Part shown: positions 37,101 through 47,937 of the stretch, in pieces
Numbering within the stretch: the stretch's first letter is position 1
Layout of the letters: each line of letters begins with the position of its first letter
Assembly: GCA_021229015.1 (NCBI GenBank)
Contig: CM037781.1
Location: 67,476,345-67,540,344, forward strand
Length of the DNA: 64,000 nucleotides
DNA from: Solen grandis
Taxonomy: Eukaryota; Mollusca; Bivalvia; Adapedonta; Solenidae
Direction: 5' to 3'
Notes under the pieces: model-generated
Databases searched by the model: none
The model's input: only the letters and a program-made list of their open reading frames with translations
What the model was told of the DNA's origin: nothing
Made by a program: the position numbers and the translations under genes

Positions 37101-38000
37101 TTGGAAGGTTTTACAATATACTAGCTTTCCACAGAGCGCAAAACTGTATCACAATTACATACATGGTATGTACAGCAATGTTTAGATGTTACTCGAAAAT
37201 TTCAAGACTTTCAAGTTTCATGATAAAAAAGAAAATAAAATTAGATTCCCGAATATACGATGCTATGTTTTGAAGTGTTTCTTATTGATTTCTGTTCTTA
37301 CGTTTATTGTCTCCGTTGCTTTCAGAAATGGAAACTTATCGCTTACAGGTTGATTTTAGTTTTCGTAATATGCGGAGATGAAATATAAATGTATTCTGCT
37401 TATTTATTCATTCAGTCTTATTTCCATGATGAGAAAGTACTTTCTTGCTTGTTATGGACCTCCGTTGAGATCACCTTGCATATTGTCATAGTTATATCTA
37501 CAAATGCATGTCAACTATAATTATTTGATCTGCATGCAGCTAGAACAATTTGTATAGGTTAACCTTGCCGAATAACATATTTTGAATCTTAATTCATTTA
37601 TTCTAGGACTTTGTTTATATTGTATGGAAAATGGCTTAATAAAGGCCTCGTCAGCAGTTTTGTAGGTGTGTATAATATTAATATATATTCTATTTTCGAA
37701 TAATTACTCTAATGAATAATTATGCATCTGCTATGCCCATGAGACAAGGAAATAAATGTAATTTAATCAAGAAATAACTTTAAAAAAGGATATTCGGCGT
37801 AAGAAAAATTCAAAGATATGAAAGTTAAAGTAACAATGTTACAATATTATATATTTAATAATGCTTGCAATTTTAAATGGTCTGCGATTTTGAAATAATG
37901 TTAGAAAATATATTTGTCACTAAATTTAGGAAATGCAATATACAAGCCAGTGAAAAAAAAAGGAAAGGAAGGGATAAAATATAATAAAAACATTACTTAT
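34190..38000 (+). repeat. Copy C distal part and non-coding DNA
   Basis: 34590-34680 matches 51520-51600 (GGCTTGGCTC.AGGTAGAATA). 36270-36440 matches 46830-47010 and 56530-56690. 36440-36860 matches 52580-52930 (AGTTGTACT.AACA, TTACATTATATGACAA). The remainder, including 34700-36230 and 36900-38000, has no recognisable gene. Confidence 0.65.
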
Positions 38001-38011
38001 TAAAAAAAAGT

Positions 38012-38084
38012 TTTGTCAGTGAGATTCGATCTCGGCGCCCTTAGTTTAGCAGGCAAGCCCTTAACCAACTGCGCCACGGAGGCT
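38012..38084 (-). mobile_element. tRNA-like sequence, probably a SINE head
   Basis: On the minus strand CCTCCGTGGCGCAGTTGGTT (A box) and GAGATCGAATCTC (B box). The 3' side does not pair with the 5' acceptor strand, so it is a tRNA-derived relic rather than a functional tRNA. Confidence 0.5.
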
Positions 38085-38547
38085 GTTGTTATATAAAGAG
38101 CTTATGTTAGCTAACTTTTACACTCCGAATTGTGTGACTTAAAGGGACGAGTCCACTACCAATTTTAACATCTTTTTCTAAAGACTCACAACTGTCTACT
38201 TTTTCAACTGGGTGTTTTATTTTTATTTTTTCGACTTGATGTCTTTTTTTGTTTTTACTGGTAGATAAATTATAATTTGCAAAGACAATCATTCAGAAAG
38301 ATATGCATCCTGAAACTCCCATTTTATGATGGAAATCATAAAATAATTTATGCAAACCAATGAAATGAGTGCTCTTCCGAACACTTTGGTTGTTAACCAA
38401 GATTAGATTGGTTCAAGAAGTAGGTCAAAATCCATTTTATACAGCTTACGCTGAAAAAGGCTGATTTTGGCGTATGTTAAAAGAATCTTTTCCTTTCTGT
38501 AAGCGACATAAACTGAAATATGGTATTCAAAATGTAAACACTGACAT

Positions 38548-38610
38548 AATACGAGTATACTCGTATATAAGTACACTTTATGTATATGAGTATACTCGTA
38601 TATAAGTATG
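38548..38610. repeat. Two palindromic repeats
   Basis: GAGTATACTCGTATATAAGT occurs twice, about 40 bp apart. Each copy contains the palindrome CGAGTATACTCG or its near relative. Confidence 0.75.
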
Positions 38611-38707
38611 TATTCCAGGATCTGGATATTGCTTTATACAGTTGTTTTCGGGAAGAATGTTACAGTAGTTGGTGTTGCACCCTGATGTTTAACTTTAGTT
38701 TGACCTT

Positions 38708-39008
38708 CCCCGGTGGCCGAGTGGTTAGAGTGTCCGCCTCCGGAGCGGGAGGTCGTGGATTCGAACCCCGCCCGCGAGATCCCAAAGACGAAAAAATGGT
38801 ACTGTTATAGCTTTCTTGCTTGGCGCTCAGCATATAAGGGTAGTAGGACTGGTTGGCCCGGTGTCAGGATAATGTGACTGGGTGTGGTATCATGCCACAT
38901 GTCTACGGCGTGATACTGTAGTGTGGCAGCACTATATCTGTCTCAAGTGGACATCGTCTCCAAATGACTGAAATACTGTCGGTGGGACGTTAAACCCAAC
39001 AAACAAAC
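38708..39008 (+). mobile_element. SINE type 1, full length
   Basis: Reference copy. The tRNA head has GGTGGCCGAGTGGTTAGAG and TGGATTCGAACCCC, followed by a link CCCAAAGACGAAAAAATGG, a central domain (TTGGCCCGGTGTCAGGATAA, GGTATCATGCCACATGTCTA) and the tail TGTCGGTGGGACGTTAAACC with (AAC/AAAC)n. Flanks TAACTTTAGTT and TAACTTCAGTT look like a diverged target duplication. Confidence 0.9.
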
Positions 39009-39009
39009 A

Positions 39010-40465
39010 TAACTTCAGTTAGTATTTAAAAAAATTATTTCAAAAAAAAAAAAAGAATATTTTTGACTGTTTGTTAATAGCTAGATGGTTTAAGGTGATT
39101 TCAGTAAATGAAACTGAATATAACTGCATTTTAATTGAGCTTCTATGAATTATCTCTATGAAATTAATGTTAGATTCAGCGAATCTGTGATATGGATTTA
39201 GCAAAAAGGTTCCACCTAATTTACAGCTGTTAATTAAGATTATTGATTAAAATATTCGTGACCAGTATAACACGAAACAAGCAATGAGAGCTCCGCAAAA
39301 CGTAATATATGTAGAATACTCAGACATCGTTTTATTGTGTTAGTGTATAAAATAGTTTGCATTAAAGCCTTTTAGTGTCCATTTACTCAAAGTGTCAGTA
39401 AATTAATCAAAGTTTAGTTACAATATCCCAAGACTTGTTCTGCTTACCAGGAGAATATGTAACGCACAACATATTCCGTGGTGATCATATTATAAGAGTT
39501 TCATCAAATGTCTTACAATTTGGTGAAGATGCTTAATTGACTCCATATACTTAAATGTCAATTTTGTAAATTTGTCTAAATAGAAAGATTTCTTTTGAAA
39601 TAGATAGCAGATAAATTTGAATTTTAAGAGCTTCTGGTTGGTCAGAAAAGTTATGGTAGCCTCTAAACGTCATTATCCGTTAGAATGATACAACGATGGT
39701 TTCTTCACAATGCTAGCGCTCGTCATTGGATAAAATATTTTGTTACTGTACTTATCACTATGACGTAAATTGTCTCTTCATATCTCATATTTCAACTTTC
39801 GCAATTTGTAATGGGTTGTGTGATACGGATTTGAAATATCTTTAAATTCAAGAATCTCATATGTATGTTAAATGATATGTGCTTTTATTGTAGCACACAA
39901 TTTTGATTGAAAATGTGTACGCACCCAGTCATGATATTGGCCCATTTATAAATCAAAGCGCTGACAGCACTGAAAGAACAGGAATTTAATGTAAATGTGT
40001 GGCATTCATTTTATATTATACTAAGATTTAACGATGGCAAACGTTATCTTTACATACGAGAGGTGCATTATTATAAATCACTTTTACCTGCATATATACG
40101 ACCGTATCAAAATAAAACGATTAAAAATTGAAGTTTTTTTCTAATGATGGCTTATAATTAAAATATCTCCTCTCTCCTCTCTTTACTATTTATAAGACTT
40201 ACATAAATCAAAAGAATATAGCCCAGAATACTATTTTCAAATAGAGTACAAAATATAAATGTTATACATCATTACAGCATTTTGCCAATAAAAAAAGACA
40301 TTATCAATTACTTTCACTCTTTTATTTATTACAAACACATTTGCAGATAAAAGATCTTACAACGACTGCAACAAAAAGGTAAGACATTGCACGATTAAAT
40401 ATGCAAGGAAATTACTTTAATAAGTTTTAGTCTGTGTATTGCCCATAAATGAATTTGCATCATTA
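39010..40465. other. Non-coding spacer
   Basis: AT-rich, all frames closed, no motif recognised. Most of it has no sister in the other copies that I could see. Confidence 0.5.
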
Positions 40466-40467
40466 AT

Positions 40468-40708
40468 ACAGCGTGGCCGAGCGGTTACAGTCGTGGACTA
40501 CAAATCTCTCAGCCCCTCACCGCTGTGGGTTCGAATCCCGGTAGGGACTTCGGATTTTTTCATGTGATGAAGCCTTCCAGCTGGCTTGCGGTAGGTCGGT
40601 GGTTCTACCCGGGTTCCTCTGTGCATTCGGGGTCTTCCTCCACCTGTAATTAGCTGGACGTCGCTTTATGATTGAAACAGTAAACCCCAATACAACAACA
40701 ACAACAGC
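40468..40708 (+). mobile_element. SINE type 2, full length
   Basis: A box GTGGCCGAGCGGTTA, B box GTGGGTTCGAATCCCG, the middle CTGGCTTGCGGTAGGTCGGT, the end TTATGATTGAAACAGTAAAC and a (CAA)n tail. Reference copy for the family. Confidence 0.88.
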
Positions 40709-40709
40709 A

Positions 40710-42064
40710 GAGATAACTCGAGACCTCTCGATCCCGAGACGCTTGACCTTTCACTGAACCTCTATACTCAAACAAGCGACAAGGCTGCAAAATACGGCAA
40801 CTATGCATTAACTTGCTGCGCAGTGAAAACAATAACAATCAATTACAAATCTCGCAGTTGGTTACGTTTATATTCTCATGAATAATCATTTTGTTTTCCC
40901 TTATATGAATTAACCGCATCTAGACACACTCCGATAAGGAAATGGCTGATATATGCCTAACACTCTAACATTTTTGTAAAGGACAATAACATAAGAAAAT
41001 AAGAAAAACTCGACATTGTAAGAAACCTTGTAACGTTAATAACTGAGAAATGTATGAGCATTACAGAGAATTCCACGGAGGATATTACATATTCATATTT
41101 CATTGAGACAGATACTATATGAGACTCCCCAATGCTGTGCTTCTGAATTACTACATTATATATCACGCACGGGAGAAATCTGAAGAATTGCATTGGTATA
41201 AAAGCTTATATTCTCGTATGCTTATTTTTTTACCAAATTATATACCTTTGCAGCGACAAGATACGGGCTGGTGAAGCACACGTCACTATAGAGAGGCAGT
41301 TAAAATATCTTTTCTGTTACATGAAGAAAAACAGTTGTTTGGCGTTTATGAAGGATTCATGAAACGCAAGTTAGAAAATCCACAAAATTGTGAGTAAAAC
41401 ATGGAGAAGTCTTAGACATCAGAACTATCTGTTCTTTATAATGTTTCCATCAATTTGTAATGCACGAACTGATCTGGCTATCACGTGAATAAAATGCGAC
41501 AAACTCAGATAAATCTATAAATAAGGCCTGCTTGTAATATTTGAATATCAGAGATGCGGCGTGCATTTGACAAACAGGATGTTACTGTTATCACATGTAA
41601 GACACAGCTACTACGATTTCGTTAAATTATGCTTCGAATTCAGCTAAAAGCGATAAAAGTTCATCAGAGTAGAGTTGCTATTGATTTTAGTGAATGCTTT
41701 GACGTTTTCGTTTACTGAGATTTATGGCATTTATTTTGCTTTTTTCAAATGGTATAATGTCAGTGTCTTCCTCGTTATGTAATGTTATACCTAAAACGCT
41801 GAATCTCGGGAATGGTTAATTATTAGTTTGATAAGTCAGTGAAAACGGAATTAATACATACAGTTATATTTCTGTCCTTTAGTAAAAGCTTCTTAATGAG
41901 CCGGGTTAATGACAGCCATACATAAAGTTGCACTGCATTGCCTTTAATGTCATAAAGGTTCACCGCTGATTTCAATCAAACTTGTGTGCTATCTTGTAAC
42001 AGTCATCGATCCATATATTACCGGTTTCATAACAAAGATTAAAAGATAAGGACATGACTCTTGT
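40710..42064 (+). repeat. Segmental repeat copy D, left of the LINE
   Basis: Blocks 40740-41210, 41290-41640 and 41880-42064 match copies A and C. The last bases, GGACATGACTCTTGT, run straight into the LINE, whereas copies B and C continue GTATTCT. Confidence 0.8.
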
Positions 42065-42806
42065 CTGGAACAGTAGGGTTGGGGTCAAACGGGATTTTAT
42101 TACATGCGATTCTATTGTTTTTGATCTAGATGATGATTGTTATATGCCAGATCCTCACATGGATCGCCATTCGGTTGATAAGGTTTGTAATTATTTTGGG
42201 GTTAAATTACTTGACCTGTGTAAAGCTACCTGTTTAAGAATAGCCAATGGTCGTATTTTTCGTGATAGGCATGGCTCATATACGTTTGCTAGTAAAAACG
42301 GGGCGTCTGTCATTGATTATTTGTTATGTAACGAGGAAGATATGTCTCGACTGTGTGATTTTAACATCAGTTCATTTAACGAATATAGCGACCATGCTGG
42401 TGTTTATTTTTCTATAAAGTGTAATTGTATTCGTGACTCACCTTCTGTGTCAGAGGGCGTGTCTTATGTATGGGATGACAAATTGGTAGACTTATTTAGG
42501 ACGGGAATAATAGCTAAATTACCTGAATTTAACATATTAATAAGTTCTTTAGATACAGGTGATAGACTGTCGATGAATGATAATCTTAATAAATTTACTG
42601 ATTTAATTCGATCAGTTGCAGATCCTTTGTTTTCAAAGTATATTATTTATGGTAAGAGTACTTTTAAGTTTAATGATAAACCAATAGTAAAGCAGGCAGA
42701 GTGGTTTGATAAGGAATGTGAGCAAGCTCGGAAAGAATATTTAAATGCGTTATGTGTTTTTAATCAGTTAAAGTCAAATTATAGTAGAGAAAATTTTGTA
42801 ATTTGA
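42065..42806 (+). pseudogene. LINE ORF2: endonuclease C-terminal half and linker
   Basis: Starts at WNSRVGVKRD, then LLDLCKATCLRIANGRIF, GSYTFASKNGASVIDYLL (catalytic VIDY) and EYSDHAGVYF (the SDH motif), as in APE-type endonucleases of non-LTR elements. It ends at a TGA (42804-42806). The upstream ATG at 42054 belongs to the host sequence. A frameshifted linker (42807-43090, reading SELKRLNEIE..KPNQFWKFFKK) joins it to the RT. Confidence 0.82.
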
Positions 42807-43090
42807 AATAATCATATAAACAATTATGTAAGAAAAAGAAAAGAAATAGTGAGTTAAAAAGATTAAACGAGATTGAAAGTTTGAAATATTCAAAGCCAAA
42901 TCAGTTTTGGAAATTCTTCAAGAAGTCAGCTAGTAATAAAAATAAGAATTTTCCCATTTTTTTTCAGAATTAGGATCGAATATATTTAAAACTGAAAATA
43001 AAGTGTTGAAGATTTCTGTTTAATCATGATTTTAATAACCTCATCGATAGTGATGATGATTTCGATAAACATATAACAGTACAAGAAGTT

Positions 43091-45010
43091 TTGGATGCAG
43101 TTAAAACGTTAAAGGCCAATAAAGCAATGGGTAGTGATTTCATTTTGAATGAATATATATTCTCCACTATAGATATTTTAGTGCACCATATAATGGACAT
43201 TTTCAATGCAATTCTTGATTCGGGGGTTTTCCCAGATAAATGGACGGAAGGGGTTATTATTCCCTTACACAAGAAGGGCGATAGGGATAAAGTTAATAAT
43301 TATCGTGGCATCACTTTATTGAGCTGTCTTTCAAAACTGTTTACTACTATTTTAAATAGACGTATTATGTCTTTCTGTGATGATAACGATATTATTTCTG
43401 ATGCCCAGTTTGGTTTTAGAAAAGGTCGTTCAACTACTGATGCTATGTATATATTGTATAATTTAGTTCAGAATTATGTTAATGAGAATAAAAGATTATA
43501 TTGTGTTTTTGTCGATATGGAAAAATGTTTTGACTCTATTTATAGAAATGCTTTGTGGGTAAAGATGTTTAAAACGGGTATACGGGGGAAAATGTTACGA
43601 ATAATCAAAGATATGAATAATAAAGTGAAATCGTGTGTCCGACATTGTAATTCTTATTCAGATTTTTTTGAATACGCCATCGGCTTGAGGCAAGGGGAGA
43701 CTTTATCGCCGATATTATTTTCTCTTTTTGTGGATGATTTAGAGCTTTATTTACAAGAAGGTATACAATCAGGTTTATCCATAGATGATATAAAAATAAT
43801 GCTGCTCTTATTTGCGGATGATATGGTTATTTTTGGTGAAACTCCACAAGAATTGCAGAATAATTTGAACTTGTTACATGATTATTGTAAAACATGGGGG
43901 TTAGTGGTAAATACTAATAAAACAAAAACTATGGTGTTTAGAAAAAGGGGTCCTTTGTTACAATCTGAAAATTGGTCATATGGAGGGGTTAATTTGGAGA
44001 CAGTTGACAATTTTAATTATTTAGGTACAGTTTTCAGTTATACGGGGAGTTTTTCTCTTAATCAAGAATATTTGGCTGGGAAAGCTCTAAAGGCTTTGAA
44101 CGTTTTATTAGTTAACTGTGGTAAATATAAATTAAAACCTAAAACTTTGTGTCAACTGTTTGATTCCTTTGTAGGTTCAATATTAACTTATTCGGCTGTA
44201 TTATGGGGTTTTTCAAAATCAAAAGAAATAGAAAGAATCCACCTTAAATTTTGTAAAAGTGTTCTTAAAGTTAAAAAATCGACCAGTTCAATGGGAGTTT
44301 ATGGAGAATTAGGACGATATCCTCTTTATATCAATAGGTACGTATCTATCCTTAAATATTGGTTTAAGCTTTTGGACACAAATAATATCATCCTAAATCG
44401 TATATATTTAATGGCTTTTAATGATTGTTCAAAGGGTCACTCTAATTGGGTACATAATGTTAAAACAATATTGTGTGAACACGGTTTTACGTATGTTTGG
44501 GATTCTCCCGCAAAGGTTGTTGTTAAAAAGTTTATTGTTGTGTTTAAACAAAGGTTAATTGATAATTTCATACAAAATTGGATGTCAGAAAAGGAAACAA
44601 GTAGTGTTCTAGAAGTATATCACTCTGTTAAACCTACATTTGTTAATGAAACATATCTAGATTTTCTTCCAGCGTCACTTCGTTTTTTCTTAATAAAAAT
44701 TAGATTAAGTTCTCATTCATTAAGGATACAGACAGGCAGATACTCTAGAAATAGACTAGTACGAGAAGAGAGATTATGTCAGTGTTGTTTAATGAGAAAA
44801 GTAGAGACTGAATTTCATTTTTTACTAGTCTGTCCTACATATAAAGAAATTAGAGAAAAAATTATTAAATTATATTTTTATAATAATCCGACCGAGTTAA
44901 AATTCATTGAATTGTTGAAAAGTGAAAACAGGTCTGTCATTTTTAATTTAGCCATTTACGTTAAAATTTCTTTAGAATCCAGAAACAAAATTTTGATCAA
45001 TATGAAATAA
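43091..45010 (+). CDS. LINE ORF2: reverse transcriptase and zinc knuckle (639 codons)
   Basis: Open for 639 codons. RT blocks: VIIPLHKKGDRDKVNNYRGI (fingers), DAQFGFRKGRSTTDAMYIL, CVFVDMEKCFDSI (first catalytic Asp), GLRQGETLSPILFSLFVDDL, LLFADDMVIF (FADD catalytic pair) and NTNKTKTMVF. The C terminus has CQCC...E.EFHFLLVC, a CCHC-type knuckle, then YKEIREK. The ORF is open and the motifs are intact, though the element as a whole is dead because it is 5'-truncated and frameshifted before this ORF. The clade is not assigned: the NNYRGITLLS text departs from L1-like YRPISLL. Confidence 0.9.
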   Translation: MDAVKTLKANKAMGSDFILNEYIFSTIDILVHHIMDIFNAILDSGVFPDKWTEGVIIPLHKKGDRDKVNNYRGITLLSCLSKLFTTILNRRIMSFCDDNDIISDAQFGFRKGRSTTDAMYILYNLVQNYVNENKRLYCVFVDMEKCFDSIYRNALWVKMFKTGIRGKMLRIIKDMNNKVKSCVRHCNSYSDFFEYAIGLRQGETLSPILFSLFVDDLELYLQEGIQSGLSIDDIKIMLLLFADDMVIFGETPQELQNNLNLLHDYCKTWGLVVNTNKTKTMVFRKRGPLLQSENWSYGGVNLETVDNFNYLGTVFSYTGSFSLNQEYLAGKALKALNVLLVNCGKYKLKPKTLCQLFDSFVGSILTYSAVLWGFSKSKEIERIHLKFCKSVLKVKKSTSSMGVYGELGRYPLYINRYVSILKYWFKLLDTNNIILNRIYLMAFNDCSKGHSNWVHNVKTILCEHGFTYVWDSPAKVVVKKFIVVFKQRLIDNFIQNWMSEKETSSVLEVYHSVKPTFVNETYLDFLPASLRFFLIKIRLSSHSLRIQTGRYSRNRLVREERLCQCCLMRKVETEFHFLLVCPTYKEIREKIIKLYFYNNPTELKFIELLKSENRSVIFNLAIYVKISLESRNKILINMK

Positions 45011-45423
45011 GTATAAAGCATTTAGAGGTTTGTCCTCTTTTCTTCCACTTTTCATCCATTATTATATTTTTTTTTTTTTTTTTTATTCATTTTTTTTTTT
45101 CCATATTATTTTCCTTTACTAAATCTCATATTGGGTCTCCTTTCAATTACTATTAGGATATCATGTTTTTGAAATATGTCATAATTTGGCCAATCTAATA
45201 AAAAACACACATAAACACATTTGTTATAAGCGCAAATATATCAATGTTAAATTTGATCATTTGACATACGTTGTGCTTATTTGCAATACATACATATTTT
45301 CTATTTTAATAATTGAAACTATATTATATTATATAGGGTATTATGCTTAAATAGCACTATATTTTAATGTGCATGTATTGATTTTGACGATGTAATTTTT
45401 ACAAGTCATTAAAATATATGTTC
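45011..45423 (+). other. LINE 3' UTR
   Basis: AT-rich, with T tracts at about 45068-45100. It ends AAAATATATG at the junction with the target copy; no poly(A) tail. Confidence 0.65.
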
Positions 45424-46340
45424 TGTATTATTGCTTTCTGCTGGTTTTGATATTGTCGTCTGCGGTCTACAGACATGCCAGTTGGAAGGCCGGTAAAGTC
45501 ATTGTTGTACGACTTCGTTTTGATTAAATGAATGTAAAGGCTAGATTAAAGAGTAGTTTTATAAGATCTTACATAATAGCTTTTTTATACTTTTAATAAT
45601 TTAAGAACGTATATATCTACTCCCAATTACCGAAGGCTAATGGATTAATTATGGGAGTAATTATTTACAGTTTACACGACCCGGTAGCAGCTGGGACAAT
45701 TTAGGTTGATATTTTTCCGTATCAAACAGAATGAAAATAGTACATTTGTAAATCAACACTTCGTATCTCAGCTAATTTGGGACATAAAGGTGCCATCAAC
45801 CTTCATAAATAAATGTCTAATTGGTTAAAGGAAGTGTCTAATTAGTTTAACCTAAAATGCCATTAAGGTAAAAATGGAAATCCACAAGCACCCAGTCTGT
45901 AAATTAAATACAATTTTTGAAAGTGCTGTGCGCTAAATTAAATTATTAAACATATCACTCTTTTTGATCCTTTTTCCTATTTCAAACTCATGTAATACAG
46001 CAGTTTAGCATTGTATTTCATTAGACAATTTCAGGGATACAATTTCAAGTGTTACTTTTGAAAAACATATCATCTACTAAGCTTAATTCAAAACAAAAAG
46101 TAAGCAAGCAAACGTGCGGGCTATTTCTGGCAAATAACTGAATTGTTATCGAATTCGTACTTGAATTGAAAAGTGTAATTCAAGTTTCGCAGGAAAAAGA
46201 ATATTGGCAATTTGCTTATCTTTGAGTGGAATTGGGTGAATAGAGAAATAGAAACATAGTAACAAATAGTTTGTATGTTCGTTTAGATAAATCAAATGCA
46301 ATATATATTTGGCATATAGACATATAAACAGAGTTTTTTT
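45424..46340 (+). repeat. Segmental repeat copy D, right of the LINE, with inverted 430-bp module
   Basis: 45424-45720 resumes the sequence of copies A-C (GTATTATTGCTTT, GGTAGCAGCTGGGACAA, TATCAAACAGAATGAAAATA). 45750-46125 is the reverse-orientation copy of the module at 33757-34190 and is absent from copy B at 27360. 46140-46330 matches 27370-27660 (ATCAAATGCAATATATA). Confidence 0.72.
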
Positions 46341-47335
46341 GAGTTGATATGCATATATCTCTCACTGAGAAGTGATTCAATTTGAGAATGTCAAAATTGT
46401 ACCACATCGATATGTCCCTATCCACACAAAACAAACAAACTTATATATTTATTACTTTTTCTGTGTTTTTCTTGGGTTCTTGTCGTGTAGTTGTTTTGCA
46501 TAATGAAAAGTTGAATGATATACCATGTACATACCCAATAGACATCAAACGCAAAGTTTTTTTCAATGAATATAAATTTTTTAGCTATCTATATTCTTTA
46601 TTATATTAGATTAAATTTGAATTTGGTTTTGCTATGTTTATACATGATTTTGTGTGTTTTTCATTTATTGGCTTATCTAATTAAAATCAAATTGGAATTA
46701 TTGTATATATTGAAAGGAGTGTATTTGCGTTTTAACTGATATGTACTTTTATTATGCCTTAATACATCTGTACAAGAATGTTGATTAAATTAGTTTGAAA
46801 TGTCTCGCATTCAATAACGAGAGGTATGTAATATAAATTACATTCTGATATCCGGATATCTATTTATTGAAAGTGCAATGCTTTTAGCTTCCTTGTCATG
46901 TTCTAAACATCACCATTAAATTACCATTAATGTAAATAAAATGTCTATTGACTGAAAGTGGTTCTACTGACATAAGTTGAAAATGTGTCATATCTGATAT
47001 CGCAAAGATTTACTGATTATTTCTGATTTAATGCAAAAGACAACCTCTCCTCTATTGTTTTATGTTGTTACAATTAATGGTTGTGCTAACATGTTGTTTA
47101 TTAATGGAAATGATCAGTTATAACAAAATAATCTCATGGCTGTGGCATTTTGTTTGCTTTGTTCTTGTCGAATGCAGACTGTTAGAAACACCAAATGGAA
47201 GGTTCGTACGTTCGGAGAACCATTTTAATAAGTTTATCAGTTTATTTCATTTTTGACTTATACAAATAAAACATCGTCAATCAGTATAATATTACAATAT
47301 GAACACGTGACAAACAACTTATCTCATACGAAATG
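46340..47335 (+). repeat. Copy D distal blocks
   Basis: 46830-47020 (CTGATATCCGGATATC, CATGTTCTAAACATCACCAT, GTGTCATATCTGATATC) matches 36270-36440 and 56530-56700. No gene. Confidence 0.6.
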
Positions 47336-47645
47336 CTATCACTCACTCACTCACTCACTCACTCACTCACTCACTCACTCACTCACTCACTCACTCACTC
47401 ACTCACTCACTCACTCACTCACTCACTCACTCACTCACAGCATACAACACCACTCACCAGACACCTCACCCAACTAACTCTACTACTCACTACTCACTCA
47501 CTCATCACTCACTCACTCACTTCACTCACTCATACTCACTCACTCACTCACTCACTCACTCACTCACTCACTCACTCATACTCACTCATCATCACTCACT
47601 CACTCACTCACTCACTCACTCACTCACTCACTCACAGCATTCATC
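47336..47645. repeat. (ACTC)n tetranucleotide array with a higher-order unit
   Basis: Two long ACTC tracts, each ended by a related cap: AGCATACAACACCACTCACC then AGACACCTCACCCA, and AGCATTCATCACCACTTCACC then AGACACCTCACCCA (to about 47670). The apparent Leu-Thr-His-Ser repeat ORFs are artefacts of the tetramer. Confidence 0.93.
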
Positions 47646-47810
47646 ACCACTTCACCAGACACCTCACCCATCTATATCATATCTAATTCAACGGCATACC
47701 TGAAAAAAAGAAAACATGAACTACAATAAGGAGGATGGACTTTCAAACTTGATATACTATATCAATCACACATGATTATTGTAAAAACTCATGTAATATA
47801 TAAATAAAAT

Positions 47811-47890
47811 AAATAAAATAATATAATATAATATAATATAATATAATATAATATAATATAATATAATAAATAAATAAATAAATAAATAAG
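47811..47890. repeat. (ATAAT)n then (AAAT)n
   Basis: Pentanucleotide run followed by AAAT tetramers, adjoining the Tc1-type element. Confidence 0.93.
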
Positions 47891-47937
47891 TAATTAGCTG
47901 AACAGTTGATTATGTGGTATATGCGCAAATTCATATA

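Larger units (their letters stand above)
42065..45423 (+). mobile_element. 5'-truncated LINE, about 3.36 kb, with intact RT ORF
   Basis: Boundaries are inferred from the empty sites in copies B (27065) and C (32870). The element begins inside the endonuclease GD-WNSR motif (first codons WNSRVG), so the N-terminal endonuclease half and ORF1 are missing. It continues through the endonuclease C terminus, RT, a zinc knuckle and a roughly 410-bp 3' UTR. It is the same family as the element at 60-63.5 kb. Confidence 0.85.

Noticed and set aside
42054..42064. ATG at 42054 as start of a 250-codon gene
   Set aside because: The ATG lies in the segmental-repeat flank. The homologous copies B and C have the same ATG without the ORF, which comes from the inserted LINE.
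47253..47686. ORFs rich in Leu-Thr-His-Ser
   Set aside because: Translation of the (ACTC)n microsatellite.
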